This document shows positions 1 through 6,498 of a DNA stretch of 6,498 bases, one piece after another (positions within the stretch are counted from its first letter, which is position 1; the number at the start of each line of letters is the position of its first letter). Both the position numbers and the translations under genes were made by a program. Below the pieces are notes generated by a model that was not told where the DNA came from, searched no databases, and saw nothing but the letters and a program-made list of their open reading frames with translations. The DNA comes from Bifidobacteriaceae bacterium (GTDB lineage: Bacteria > Actinomycetota > Actinomycetes > Actinomycetales > WQXJ01), in contig JAISMT010000226.1 in NCBI GenBank assembly GCA_031276585.1, forward strand, positions 1 to 6,498. The letters run 5' to 3'.

Positions 1-98
1 ACCGCCCGTTGAGCCGCTCGTAAACGCTGGTATCCGTAAACCGCCGCGGCCACACCGAGGCTAGCGCCGAGTCCCAACCACCAAATCCGCCGGATCAT
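1..98 (-). CDS. DUF6167-like small membrane-associated protein, 3' end beyond window
   Basis: Only the first 32 complete codons are visible. The protein starts MIRRIWWLGLGASLGVAAAV, followed by a basic YGYQRLRAAQR stretch. That is a short hydrophobic, glycine- and alanine-rich segment (about residues 5-20) flanked by arginines, consistent with a single membrane anchor and a cytoplasmic basic tail. The ATG overlaps the stop of the preceding DUF948 gene in an ATGA arrangement (positions 95-98), which implies translational coupling; a GGAAG stretch 7 nt upstream can serve as ribosome binding site. In actinobacteria a DUF6167 protein commonly sits between a DUF948 gene and alaS, and the N-terminus looks like that family; the assignment rests mainly on this context. 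Function is unknown. The rest of the gene, and alaS if present, would lie to the left. Confidence 0.62.
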   Translation of the reverse strand, partial: MIRRIWWLGLGASLGVAAAVYGYQRLRAAQRA

Positions 99-451
99 TT
101 TGACTTCCAACGTTTGGACAACGTGGTCCGCACCCCGTAGGTAAAAGCGGCTAGCTTGATCAGTGGCCCGCCCAAAGTAGCAGCAAACAGTGCCGTTAGA
201 GCCGATACATTTTGAGAGACGTCCGCTGCCGCCGTGGTTATGGTGTCAACCTTCTCCAGTTGGGTGTTTGCACCGGACACAGTGTTAGCCGCCTCGTCGA
301 GGATCGGTACCGTGTGCTCGGTCAATTCCCGCACGGAGCGGGCAGCTTCCTGGAATACACCACCCAAACGAAACGCGGGTACTGCCAGAACTACCACCAG
401 CGCTACAAAAGCGAGAGCTGCGATCAAACCCGCAACATCGGACACGCTCAT
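95..451 (-). CDS. DUF948 domain-containing membrane protein
   Basis: The protein has 118 residues and no known enzymatic function. Residues about 6-28 form one strongly hydrophobic helix (DVAGLIAALAFVALVVVLAV), a likely N-terminal membrane anchor. It is followed by an amphipathic, Ala/Thr/Glu-rich region (about 32-92) that resembles the helical, coiled-coil-like region of DUF948 proteins, including VPILDEAANTV and the QLEKVDTI heptad-like stretch. The C-terminal GGPLIKLAAFTYGVR and basic tail match the actinobacterial members that sit beside rpsD. The ATG start is preceded by AGGAG with an 8-nt spacer; this site overlaps the rpsD stop codon, and the genes are 10 nt apart, so co-transcription with rpsD is very likely. 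The next gene overlaps it by 4 nt. A role in envelope or cytoskeletal organisation is only a guess. Confidence 0.87.
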   Translation of the reverse strand: MSVSDVAGLIAALAFVALVVVLAVPAFRLGGVFQEAARSVRELTEHTVPILDEAANTVSGANTQLEKVDTITTAAADVSQNVSALTALFAATLGGPLIKLAAFTYGVRTTLSKRWKSK

Positions 452-461
452 GGCCGGTCTC

Positions 462-1091
462 CTAACGGGAGTAGTGCTCTACCACCAATTGGACATCACA
501 AGTTACCGGGACCTCGGCCCGTTTGGGAGCCCGCACCAATTCCGCACGTAGGCGTTCTAGGTTGACGTCCAGGTACTCGGGGATTTGCCAAACTTGGGCA
601 TCCCGGTGGGCTCCGGCGGCGGCCACTTGGAAGGGGACTAGCGGCTGTGATTTGGGTTTGATCATGATGACCTGTCCCGGTTTCACCCTAAAGGAAGGCC
701 GGTCCACCAGCTTGCCGTCCACCAGTACATGCCGGTGTACCACCACTTGGCGAGCTTGGAAAATAGTGCGGGCAAACCCAGAGCGCAAAACCAGTGCGTC
801 CAAGCGGACTTCAAGCAATTCAACCAAAGCTTCACCGGTCAACCCCGGCAGCTTACGAGCGTCCTGGAAAGCCCGCGCAATTTGCTTCTCCCGCAAGCCG
901 TACTGAGCCCTGAGGCGCTGCTTCTCCCGCAACCGCACCGCGTAGTCTGATTCGGTACGGCGCCGCCCCCGGCCATGTTGGCCCGGCGGGAAGGGCCGAG
1001 CATCGAAGTATTTGACCGCTTTGGGTGTTAGGGCCAGCCCTAGAGCCCGGGATTCCCGCACTTGGCGGCGCGCACGGCGCACTGAAGTCAT
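462..1091 (-). CDS. rpsD: 30S ribosomal protein S4
   Basis: Primary 16S rRNA-binding protein that nucleates assembly of the 5' domain of the 30S subunit. The 209-residue length is normal. The N-terminal segment contains SRALGLALTPKAVKYF and the PFPPGQHGRGRRR motif (about 33-45). The S4 RNA-binding domain spans about 97-160 and includes LDALVLRSGFARTIFQARQ and VDGKLVDRPSFRVKPG. The C-terminus PVTCDVQLVVEHYSR is typical. The four N-terminal zinc-binding cysteines of classical S4 are absent, as in the cysteine-free S4 of Streptomyces and relatives; the only cysteine is at about 198. The ATG has a good AGGAG site with a 10-nt spacer. In several bacteria S4 represses its own mRNA; nothing here proves that. 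It heads a tight cluster with the DUF948 gene and probably has its own promoter in the 159 nt after rbpA. Confidence 0.98.
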   Translation of the reverse strand: MTSVRRARRQVRESRALGLALTPKAVKYFDARPFPPGQHGRGRRRTESDYAVRLREKQRLRAQYGLREKQIARAFQDARKLPGLTGEALVELLEVRLDALVLRSGFARTIFQARQVVVHRHVLVDGKLVDRPSFRVKPGQVIMIKPKSQPLVPFQVAAAGAHRDAQVWQIPEYLDVNLERLRAELVRAPKRAEVPVTCDVQLVVEHYSR

Positions 1092-1116
1092 CTGTTATTT
1101 ACTCCTGTTCGTGTTG

Positions 1117-1145
1117 ATTAATACTGACGAAACGCACACGGGCAA
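1117..1145 (-). promoter_or_regulatory. Candidate rpsD promoter
   Basis: Reading the minus strand, TTGCCC (1145-1140) is followed after 17 nt by ATTAAT (1122-1117). Each hexamer matches 4 of 6 positions of the TTGACA/TATAAT consensus, and the spacing is ideal. Transcription would start around 1110, giving a very short leader before the ATG at 1091 that just includes the AGGAG site. It is the only reasonable -35/-10 pair I saw in the spacer, but 4/6 matches are weak evidence. Confidence 0.38.
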
Positions 1146-1154
1146 ACCCGCGTG
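1135..1154 (-). other. Stem-loop overlapping the rpsD promoter region
   Basis: In minus-strand RNA, CACGCGGG pairs with CCCGUGUG over 8 bp, including one G-U pair, around a UUUG tetraloop. It would form only in transcripts that read through from rbpA, because the candidate rpsD start lies downstream. The following bases are not a U-run, so a classical intrinsic terminator is not supported. Confidence 0.4.
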
Positions 1155-1186
1155 GGGGGCCAACTCAAATGGCTAAGACCCCAGGA

Positions 1187-1212
1187 GCGTGCTAACACTT
1201 AGGCCAGCACGC
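1187..1212 (-). terminator. Terminator-like hairpin downstream of rbpA
   Basis: A perfect 7-bp inverted repeat, GCGTGCT/AGCACGC, lies 38 nt after the rbpA stop codon. In minus-strand RNA it extends inward by two G-U pairs and one C-G pair, leaving a 6-nt CUAAGU loop. It lies at the expected end of the gap-pgk-tpiA-secG-rbpA transcript. No U-tract follows (TCCTGGGG), so it may be a U-less hairpin or an RNA 3'-end stabiliser rather than a strong terminator. Confidence 0.42.
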
Positions 1213-1250
1213 CAACGCCCAAGGCTACCAGAGGTAACAAGGGGCAGAAA

Positions 1251-1613
1251 TCAAGCGGCGGTGGAAGTGTCTCCGCGCCGGGCCCGCAAAGCCATTAGAG
1301 CCTCATTCAAGAGTTGCGCGCCGTCTTCAACGCTGCGCCGTTCCTTCACGTAAGCCAAATGAGTTTTATAGGGTTCGTTACGATGCGGCGAAGGCGGATC
1401 CAACGGATCCGTCCCGGCCGGAAACCCACAGCGCGGGCAGTCCCAAACTATGGGAACTGTAGTGCCAGGATCGTCAACAAAACTAGGACGGGTCTCATGC
1501 CCGTTGATGCACCAGTAGGACACCGTAACTCGGGGTGCGGCCTCGCCGCGTTCTTCCTCACCCATGGGTCCGGCACCAACCCGGGACCCCCTGATAGCGC
1601 TTCCGCCTGCCAT
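1251..1613 (-). CDS. rbpA: RNA polymerase-binding protein RbpA
   Basis: RbpA is an actinobacterial transcription factor that binds group 1 (and some group 2) sigma factors and the RNA polymerase core, stabilising open complexes. From ATG 1613 the protein has 120 residues, slightly longer than usual. Its N-terminal tail AIRGSRVGAGPMGE (6-19) is nearly identical to the family. The core domain carries YWCINGHE and WDCPRCGFPAG, giving C35, H39, C59 and C62, the positions described as zinc-binding in Streptomyces RbpA. The sigma-interaction domain EPYKTHLAYVKERRS with R92/R93 and a following helix lies at about 80-113. A TTG three codons upstream (1622) is in frame, but family N-termini (MAxGxAIRGSR) favour the ATG, which has GAGGG just upstream. 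It lies 19 nt after secG, so it is probably co-transcribed with it. Confidence 0.95.
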   Translation of the reverse strand: MAGGSAIRGSRVGAGPMGEEERGEAAPRVTVSYWCINGHETRPSFVDDPGTTVPIVWDCPRCGFPAGTDPLDPPSPHRNEPYKTHLAYVKERRSVEDGAQLLNEALMALRARRGDTSTAA

Positions 1614-1632
1614 CGCCCTCAACCCCTATCTA

Positions 1633-1878
1633 CTATGCGACCTTGTGTATCCATGCCAGTAACAACACCGCCACTATCCACACGATTCCCACCACCACGG
1701 TGACCCGGTTCAGATTCTTCTCAGCCACCCCGGAAGAACCAAGGTTAGAGGAGAAACCTCCGCCAAACATGTCGGAAAGTCCACCCCCCTTGCCCTTGTG
1801 CATCAGTATCAAAAGGATCAGAAAGCTGCTGGTGATGACCAAAATCACCTGCAAGGTTATGGTTAGCGCAGTGATCAC
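1633..1878 (-). CDS. secG: Preprotein translocase subunit SecG
   Basis: Auxiliary integral membrane subunit of the SecYEG protein-conducting channel, which assists SecA-driven export. At 81 residues it has normal length. Two transmembrane helices are visible, about 4-26 and 58-77. They are joined by the conserved glycine-rich cytoplasmic loop HKGKGGGLSDMFGGG (27-41) and the segment VAEKNLNRVT. The start is GTG, with AGGA 9 nt upstream; no better ATG fits, because the first helix begins at once. It is 11 nt downstream of tpiA and 19 nt upstream of rbpA, an arrangement that indicates one operon. secG next to tpiA is common in Gram-positive bacteria. Confidence 0.95.
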   Translation of the reverse strand: MITALTITLQVILVITSSFLILLILMHKGKGGGLSDMFGGGFSSNLGSSGVAEKNLNRVTVVVGIVWIVAVLLLAWIHKVA

Positions 1879-1889
1879 AGCGGATTATC

Positions 1890-2675
1890 CTACGCTACGT
1901 GCTCGTGGAAACGGCAGATTTTGGCAAATTCGGCCGGGTCCAAAGAAGCTCCACCCACCAAACCACCGTCTACGTCGGGCTGAGCCATGATGGCTGCCAC
2001 GTTGCTGGACTTGACAGAACCACCGTACAAAATGCGGATCGCTTCAGCGGTTTCCCGGCCGTACAAAGAAGCCAAGCGCTCCCGGATAGCCGCACAAACC
2101 TCTTGAGCGTCCGCCGGGGTAGCCACTTCTCCGGTGCCGATGGCCCAAACCGGTTCGTAGGCCACTACTGCACTCGAAGCTAGTTCTGGGCTTAGTTCAC
2201 CAAAAGCTCCATCAATTTGGGCCACTGTGTACGCCACATGTTCTCCGGCTTTACGGATCGCTAAAGCTTCACCCACGCAGATTATGGGTGTCATACCGCT
2301 ACCGAACGCCGCTAACGCCTTCTCCCCCACTTCCTGATCGGTCTCACCGTGATATTGCCGCCGTTCCGAATGGCCTACCACCACGTATTTGCAGCCCAAC
2401 TTGGCTAGCATACGGGCCGAGATTTCCCCGGTATAAGCCCCATCAGCATGCACAGAAACATCTTGGGCTCCGTAAACAAGGGGCATGTTGTCGGCATCAG
2501 TCACCGTCTGTACCGAACGCAAATCGGTGAACGGAACCACCACCGCCACCTCCACCCGGGTGTAGTCAAACTTAGCGTCCTGCAAAGCCCAATGCAGCCG
2601 CTGTACCAACGCCGTGGCTTCTAGGTGGTCCAGGTTCATTTTCCAGTTCCCTGCCATCAGGGGAATGCGTGCCAT
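1890..2675 (-). CDS. tpiA: Triosephosphate isomerase
   Basis: Cytoplasmic (beta/alpha)8-barrel enzyme that interconverts dihydroxyacetone phosphate and glyceraldehyde 3-phosphate. The 261-residue protein has every expected catalytic feature: GNWKMN with N10 and K12, the GHSERR motif with electrophilic H102, and [10 protein letters not shown] (173-182) carrying catalytic base E174 and the start of flexible loop 6. Phosphate-gripping motifs YGGSVKSSN (217-225) and GGLVGGASL are also present. The ATG lies 5 nt after the pgk stop, and its GGAGG site (10-nt spacer) sits inside the pgk 3' end, which suggests coupled translation. No frameshift or missing residue was seen. Confidence 0.98.
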   Translation of the reverse strand: MARIPLMAGNWKMNLDHLEATALVQRLHWALQDAKFDYTRVEVAVVVPFTDLRSVQTVTDADNMPLVYGAQDVSVHADGAYTGEISARMLAKLGCKYVVVGHSERRQYHGETDQEVGEKALAAFGSGMTPIICVGEALAIRKAGEHVAYTVAQIDGAFGELSPELASSAVVAYEPVWAIGTGEVATPADAQEVCAAIRERLASLYGRETAEAIRILYGGSVKSSNVAAIMAQPDVDGGLVGGASLDPAEFAKICRFHEHVA

Positions 2676-2680
2676 TGAAA

Positions 2681-3877
2681 TCAGGCCTCCAATACTGCTA
2701 TGCCGGGGAGGGTTTTACCCTCCAAAAGCTCCAGCGACGCACCGCCGCCGGTTGAAATGTGGCTGAACCCATCCTCTGGTAGGCCCAACAGACGTACCGC
2801 TGCGGCGCTATCACCACCGCCTACCACCGAGAATCCATCCGAATCCACCATGGCTTGAGCAACGTCACGAGTTCCGCCAGCGAAATTGGGGAATTCGAAC
2901 ACCCCCATGGGGCCGTTCCAAACAATGGTCTGGGCGGCGGCTATGCGGGCGGCAAAGGCTTGCCGCGATTCCGGCCCAATATCCAATCCCATCCATCCCG
3001 CAGGAATAGAGTCTGCTGCCACGTCATAGTGAGCCGCATCCGCTGCAAAGGACTCCGCGACCACAATGTCAGTGGGAAGCACAATTTCCACTCCACCTTG
3101 GGAGGCCGTGCGCAAGTACTCTTTTACGGTTTCAATCTGGTCTTCTTCCAGAAGTGATGCCCCCACTTCATACCCCTGGGCAGCCAAGAAGGTGTAGACC
3201 ATACCACCACCGATCAACAGGGCATCTGCTTTAGTCAGCAGGTTGCCAATCACACCCAGTTTGTCCGATACCTTAGACCCTCCCAACACCACCACGTAGG
3301 GACGAGCTGGGTTCTGGGTAGCCCGGCTCAACGCCTGCACTTCCGAGAGCACCAATCCACCGGCCGCAGCGGGCAGGATTTGCGCAATGTCATAAACCGA
3401 AGCCTGTTTACGGTGTACTACCCCGAAACCATCGGAGACAAACGCATCACCTAACTGGGCCAACTGCTGGGCGAAAGCCAACCGGACAGAATCATCTTTT
3501 GAGGTTTCACCAGCGTTGAAACGCACGTTCTCCAGCAAAACCACATCACCAGCCCGCGCCGCTGCCACTTTCTGAGCCGCGTCTGGGCCCACCGTGTCTT
3601 CCGCGAATGCTACCGACTGTCCCAGCAACTCTGCTAGGCGTACCGCCACGGGAGCTAACGAATATTTGGCCTCAGGCGCACCCTTGGGGCGGCCCAAATG
3701 CGCCATCACCACCACAGAGGCTCCCGCCGCTAACAAACGTTGAAGGGTGGGCAGGGACGCTTGAATCCGCCCATCGTCAGTGATGCGCTGCCCGTCCAGC
3801 GGAACGTTCAGGTCCGCCCGGACCAAAACCCGTTTTCCCCGCAGGTCACCTAGGGAGTCAATTGTTTTGATTGCCAT
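2681..3877 (-). CDS. pgk: Phosphoglycerate kinase
   Basis: Catalyses reversible phosphate transfer from 1,3-bisphosphoglycerate to ADP, making ATP and 3-phosphoglycerate. The 398-residue length is standard for a bacterial monomeric enzyme. The N-terminal substrate domain shows [12 protein letters not shown] (16-27, with R20, D22, N24), HLGRPKG (60-66), ENVRF with R119, and the actinobacterial-type [14 protein letters not shown] (148-160). The C-terminal nucleotide domain shows GGSKVSDK (199-206), WNGPMGVFE (320-328), GGGDSAAA and [14 protein letters not shown]. The ATG has only a modest AGGTAAG upstream. The 138-nt spacer from gap is much longer than the downstream gaps and contains two stem-loops, so pgk translation or mRNA level may be set separately from gap. 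Confidence 0.98.
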   Translation of the reverse strand: MAIKTIDSLGDLRGKRVLVRADLNVPLDGQRITDDGRIQASLPTLQRLLAAGASVVVMAHLGRPKGAPEAKYSLAPVAVRLAELLGQSVAFAEDTVGPDAAQKVAAARAGDVVLLENVRFNAGETSKDDSVRLAFAQQLAQLGDAFVSDGFGVVHRKQASVYDIAQILPAAAGGLVLSEVQALSRATQNPARPYVVVLGGSKVSDKLGVIGNLLTKADALLIGGGMVYTFLAAQGYEVGASLLEEDQIETVKEYLRTASQGGVEIVLPTDIVVAESFAADAAHYDVAADSIPAGWMGLDIGPESRQAFAARIAAAQTIVWNGPMGVFEFPNFAGGTRDVAQAMVDSDGFSVVGGGDSAAAVRLLGLPEDGFSHISTGGGASLELLEGKTLPGIAVLEA

Positions 3878-3925
3878 AGTTTCTTACCTATTTCTCTTTG
3901 TTCAGCCTGCCGCTAACGCAACCAA

Positions 3926-3975
3926 GCCCTGCGTAGACTGGCAGCCCGCAATCGGGGATCCAGCCCACGCAGGGC
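3926..3975 (-). other. Long stem-loop in the gap-pgk spacer (pgk leader)
   Basis: A perfect 9-bp inverted repeat, GCCCTGCGT/ACGCAGGGC, encloses 32 nt that also pair. In minus-strand RNA the next three positions are G-U, G-C and G-U, followed by CUGG/CCAG, giving a nearly continuous 16-bp helix. A 3x3 internal loop (AUC/CUG) then leads to a CCCG/CGGG stem capped by AUUG. No U-run follows, so it is not a standard intrinsic terminator. It ends 48 nt before the pgk ATG. It may protect or process the pgk mRNA, attenuate transcription, or be a small dispersed palindromic repeat; the window cannot distinguish these. Confidence 0.6.
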
Positions 3976-3988
3976 CTACTCGGGAACA

Positions 3989-4005
3989 AACGCGAAAATC
4001 GCGTT
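3989..4005 (-). terminator. Terminator-like hairpin directly after gap
   Basis: In minus-strand RNA AACGCGA and UCGCGUU form a perfect 7-bp stem around a UUU loop, beginning 11 nt after the gap stop codon. The stem ends in UU and is followed by UGUU, a short U-rich tract. This resembles a weak intrinsic terminator or attenuator that would end part of the transcripts after gap while allowing read-through to pgk. The short stem and broken U-tract limit confidence. Confidence 0.45.
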
Positions 4006-4015
4006 GCTCCGAAGT

Positions 4016-5119
<1,104 letters not shown>

Positions 5120-5220
5120 TCCGGGGCCCCAATGCCTGGGCACTTTGGACCCAAGAGACACCCTAAAGCGTCAGGTTGGGTATTCAGATTGGCCCGCTAT
5201 TTCCGTCTAGAACAGGTCAT

Positions 5221-6201
5221 TTACAGGTCGTACAATTCGGGGGGCAGCGCCGCATCGGTTCCGGGTTGGCCCAACTCGGCCGCCCGTTTATCCGCCATGG
5301 CTAGGAGCCGCCGGATCCGCCCAGCAATTGCATCTTTAGTTAGTGGCGGGTCTGCCAGCAACCCCAAATCCTCTAAAGAAACTTCCTTATTAGCTAACCT
5401 GAGTTCCGCCGCATGGCGTAAATGATCCGGCACGTCATCGCCCAAAATCTCGAAGGCTCGTTCCACCCGAGCCGCCGCTGCTACCGCGGCCCGAGCGGAA
5501 CGGCGCAAGTTGGCATCATCGAAATTGGCGAGGCGATTAGCGGTACCAACTACGGCTCGGCGCAGCCGGCGTTCCTCCCACAGCATGACCGCCTCGTGGG
5601 CCCCCATGCGCGTCAAAATGGTTCTAATGGCGTCTCCATCCCGGATTACCACCCGGTCCAAACCGCGTACATCCCTAGATTTGGCGGTGACACCCAGCCG
5701 CCGGGCGGCACCTACCAGCGCTAACGCCGCTTCCGGACCAGGGGCAGTAATTTCAAGGGCTCCGGAACGCCCTGGTTCGGTAAGTGACCCCCGAGCTAAA
5801 AACGCTCCCCGCCAAGCGGATTGAGCGCAACAAACTGAAGCCGCCACAATGTTGGGCGGCAATCCCAGCACCGGCCGCCCCCGGGGGTCCAGTAAGCCGG
5901 TTTGCCGGGCCAACCCCTCGCCATCGGAGGCGAAACGCACGTAGTACCGGTTCCCCCGTTTCAACGCACCACCAGAAACCACCACGATTTCGGAACGGTT
6001 GCCGTAAAGTTCTAAAACCACTTGCCGTAACCGCCGGGCCGCCATCGCCGTGTCTAATTCCGCTTCTACAACTATCCGGCCAGCAATGATGTGTAGCCCT
6101 CCCGCAAAGCGCAATAACACTGCTGTCTCGGCTTTGCGGCAACAACTACGTTCCACCTTGATCCGAGCCAATTCTTCTTTGACCGTGGCGGTCAACGCCA
6201 T
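5221..6201 (-). CDS. whiA: DNA-binding protein WhiA
   Basis: WhiA is a DNA-binding regulator. In Streptomyces it acts with WhiB to switch on sporulation septation genes, and in Bacillus it influences cell division. The 326-residue protein has a degenerate LAGLIDADG homing-endonuclease-like N-terminal part: [12 protein letters not shown] (31-42), then [17 protein letters not shown] (130-146). A linker with the hallmark [20 protein letters not shown] (220-239) follows, then a C-terminal sigma-region-4-like helix-turn-helix (about 275-305, with [17 protein letters not shown]). Homologues begin MALTAxVKxEL, so the ATG at 6201 is preferred; AGGAGG lies 9 nt upstream. An in-frame GTG at 6207, overlapping the yvcK stop by 1 nt, would add two residues and cannot be excluded. 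It lies 5 nt after yvcK, so the two are an operon. Cysteine pairs occur at 20-21 and 124-125. Confidence 0.97.
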   Translation of the reverse strand: MALTATVKEELARIKVERSCCRKAETAVLLRFAGGLHIIAGRIVVEAELDTAMAARRLRQVVLELYGNRSEIVVVSGGALKRGNRYYVRFASDGEGLARQTGLLDPRGRPVLGLPPNIVAASVCCAQSAWRGAFLARGSLTEPGRSGALEITAPGPEAALALVGAARRLGVTAKSRDVRGLDRVVIRDGDAIRTILTRMGAHEAVMLWEERRLRRAVVGTANRLANFDDANLRRSARAAVAAAARVERAFEILGDDVPDHLRHAAELRLANKEVSLEDLGLLADPPLTKDAIAGRIRRLLAMADKRAAELGQPGTDAALPPELYDL

Positions 6202-6206
6202 TCGCA

Positions 6207-6498
6207 CTACCCTCCTCCCGTAAATGCTTCATGGTATGCGTTTGCAAGGCGTAGGGGATCATGAACCCCACAGTTAGGGTGCTGACGCACTGCCCGCACC
6301 AATAACCTTCCCCCTAAACGCTCTACTACCCGTTCCAACTCGTCCCGGTCCTCTAACTCCGCGGCATCTGCTATCACCACATCAAACCGGGCTTGGGGGG
6401 CATAGGAACTAAGCACCTCCAAATGGTCTGCTGCACTGTAACCGCTAGTTTCCCCCGCTTGTCCTTCCAAGTTCAACGTGATGCAACGTTTGACCCTA
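6207..6498 (-). CDS. yvcK: YvcK/CofD-like gluconeogenesis factor, C-terminal part only
   Basis: The reading frame enters from the right edge and ends with TAG at 6209-6207; 96 complete codons are visible. [20 protein letters not shown] matches the characteristic NLxxQxGET-G-s-xxDH segment of YvcK proteins. It is followed by [19 protein letters not shown] and a C-terminal [15 protein letters not shown] resembling the family end (HDPxKLA). YvcK binds UDP-sugars and is needed for growth on gluconeogenic carbon sources and for normal cell shape in Bacillus and mycobacteria. An internal TTG at 6476 is not the true start, because homology continues upstream. Its place directly before whiA is the conserved rapZ-yvcK-whiA order, so rapZ would be expected beyond the right edge. 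Confidence 0.92.
   Translation of the reverse strand, partial: RVKRCITLNLEGQAGETSGYSAADHLEVLSSYAPQARFDVVIADAAELEDRDELERVVERLGGRLLVRAVRQHPNCGVHDPLRLANAYHEAFTGGG

Noticed and set aside
1614..1622. Upstream TTG start for rbpA adding three residues
   Set aside because: RbpA family members begin at the position of the ATG at 1613, which has its own GAGGG; the extension is not supported by homology.
5123..5130. GGGGCCCC palindrome in the whiA-gap spacer
   Set aside because: It has no loop and no extended flanking pairing; it cannot form a meaningful hairpin and is too short for an operator call.
5157..5161. GACAC, the core of the Streptomyces WhiA binding site, between whiA and gap
   Set aside because: A 5-base match is expected by chance every few hundred bases on two strands; no second copy or conserved spacing was seen nearby.
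5160..5165. A second TAGGGT -10-like hexamer upstream of gap
   Set aside because: It lacks both the extended TG and a usable -35 at 16-19 nt, so it is weaker than the one at 5111-5116.

Overview
The window is a chromosomal housekeeping region of a moderately GC-rich actinobacterium (Actinomycetota). Four things support this: an RbpA homologue (a family restricted to this phylum), a WhiA of actinobacterial type, the actinobacterial S4 variant without an N-terminal zinc finger, and the gene order yvcK-whiA-gap-pgk-tpiA-secG. A genus cannot be named safely; a reduced or lower-GC member of Actinomycetia is compatible. All nine genes lie on the minus strand, so transcription runs from high to low coordinates. 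No gene-free stretch exceeds 200 bases.

Layout in transcription order: the 3' end of yvcK (enters from the right edge), then whiA only 5 nt downstream. A 197-nt gap follows, with a candidate extended -10 promoter and two leader hairpins in front of gap (glyceraldehyde-3-phosphate dehydrogenase). A 138-nt spacer with two stem-loops separates gap from pgk. Then pgk, tpiA, secG and rbpA are packed with 5, 11 and 19 nt between them. After a 158-159-nt spacer with hairpins and a candidate promoter comes a second tight cluster: rpsD, a DUF948 membrane protein and the start of a DUF6167-like small protein, which runs off the left edge.

Functionally, gap, pgk and tpiA encode consecutive central steps of glycolysis/gluconeogenesis. 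They sit behind the yvcK-whiA pair, which is linked in other bacteria to carbon metabolism and to cell division control. SecG belongs to the Sec translocon, and RbpA is a general activator of the housekeeping sigma-factor holoenzyme. The rpsD cluster supplies a small-subunit assembly protein and two envelope-associated proteins of unknown role.

I found no mobile element, CRISPR, tRNA or rRNA, and no obviously novel system. The most interesting material is in the intergenic RNA: a long near-continuous stem-loop in the gap-pgk spacer, a terminator-like hairpin directly after gap, and a two-hairpin gap leader. Together these suggest differential expression of gap relative to pgk-tpiA. The joining of the glycolytic block directly to the rpsD block through rbpA is also worth a synteny check.
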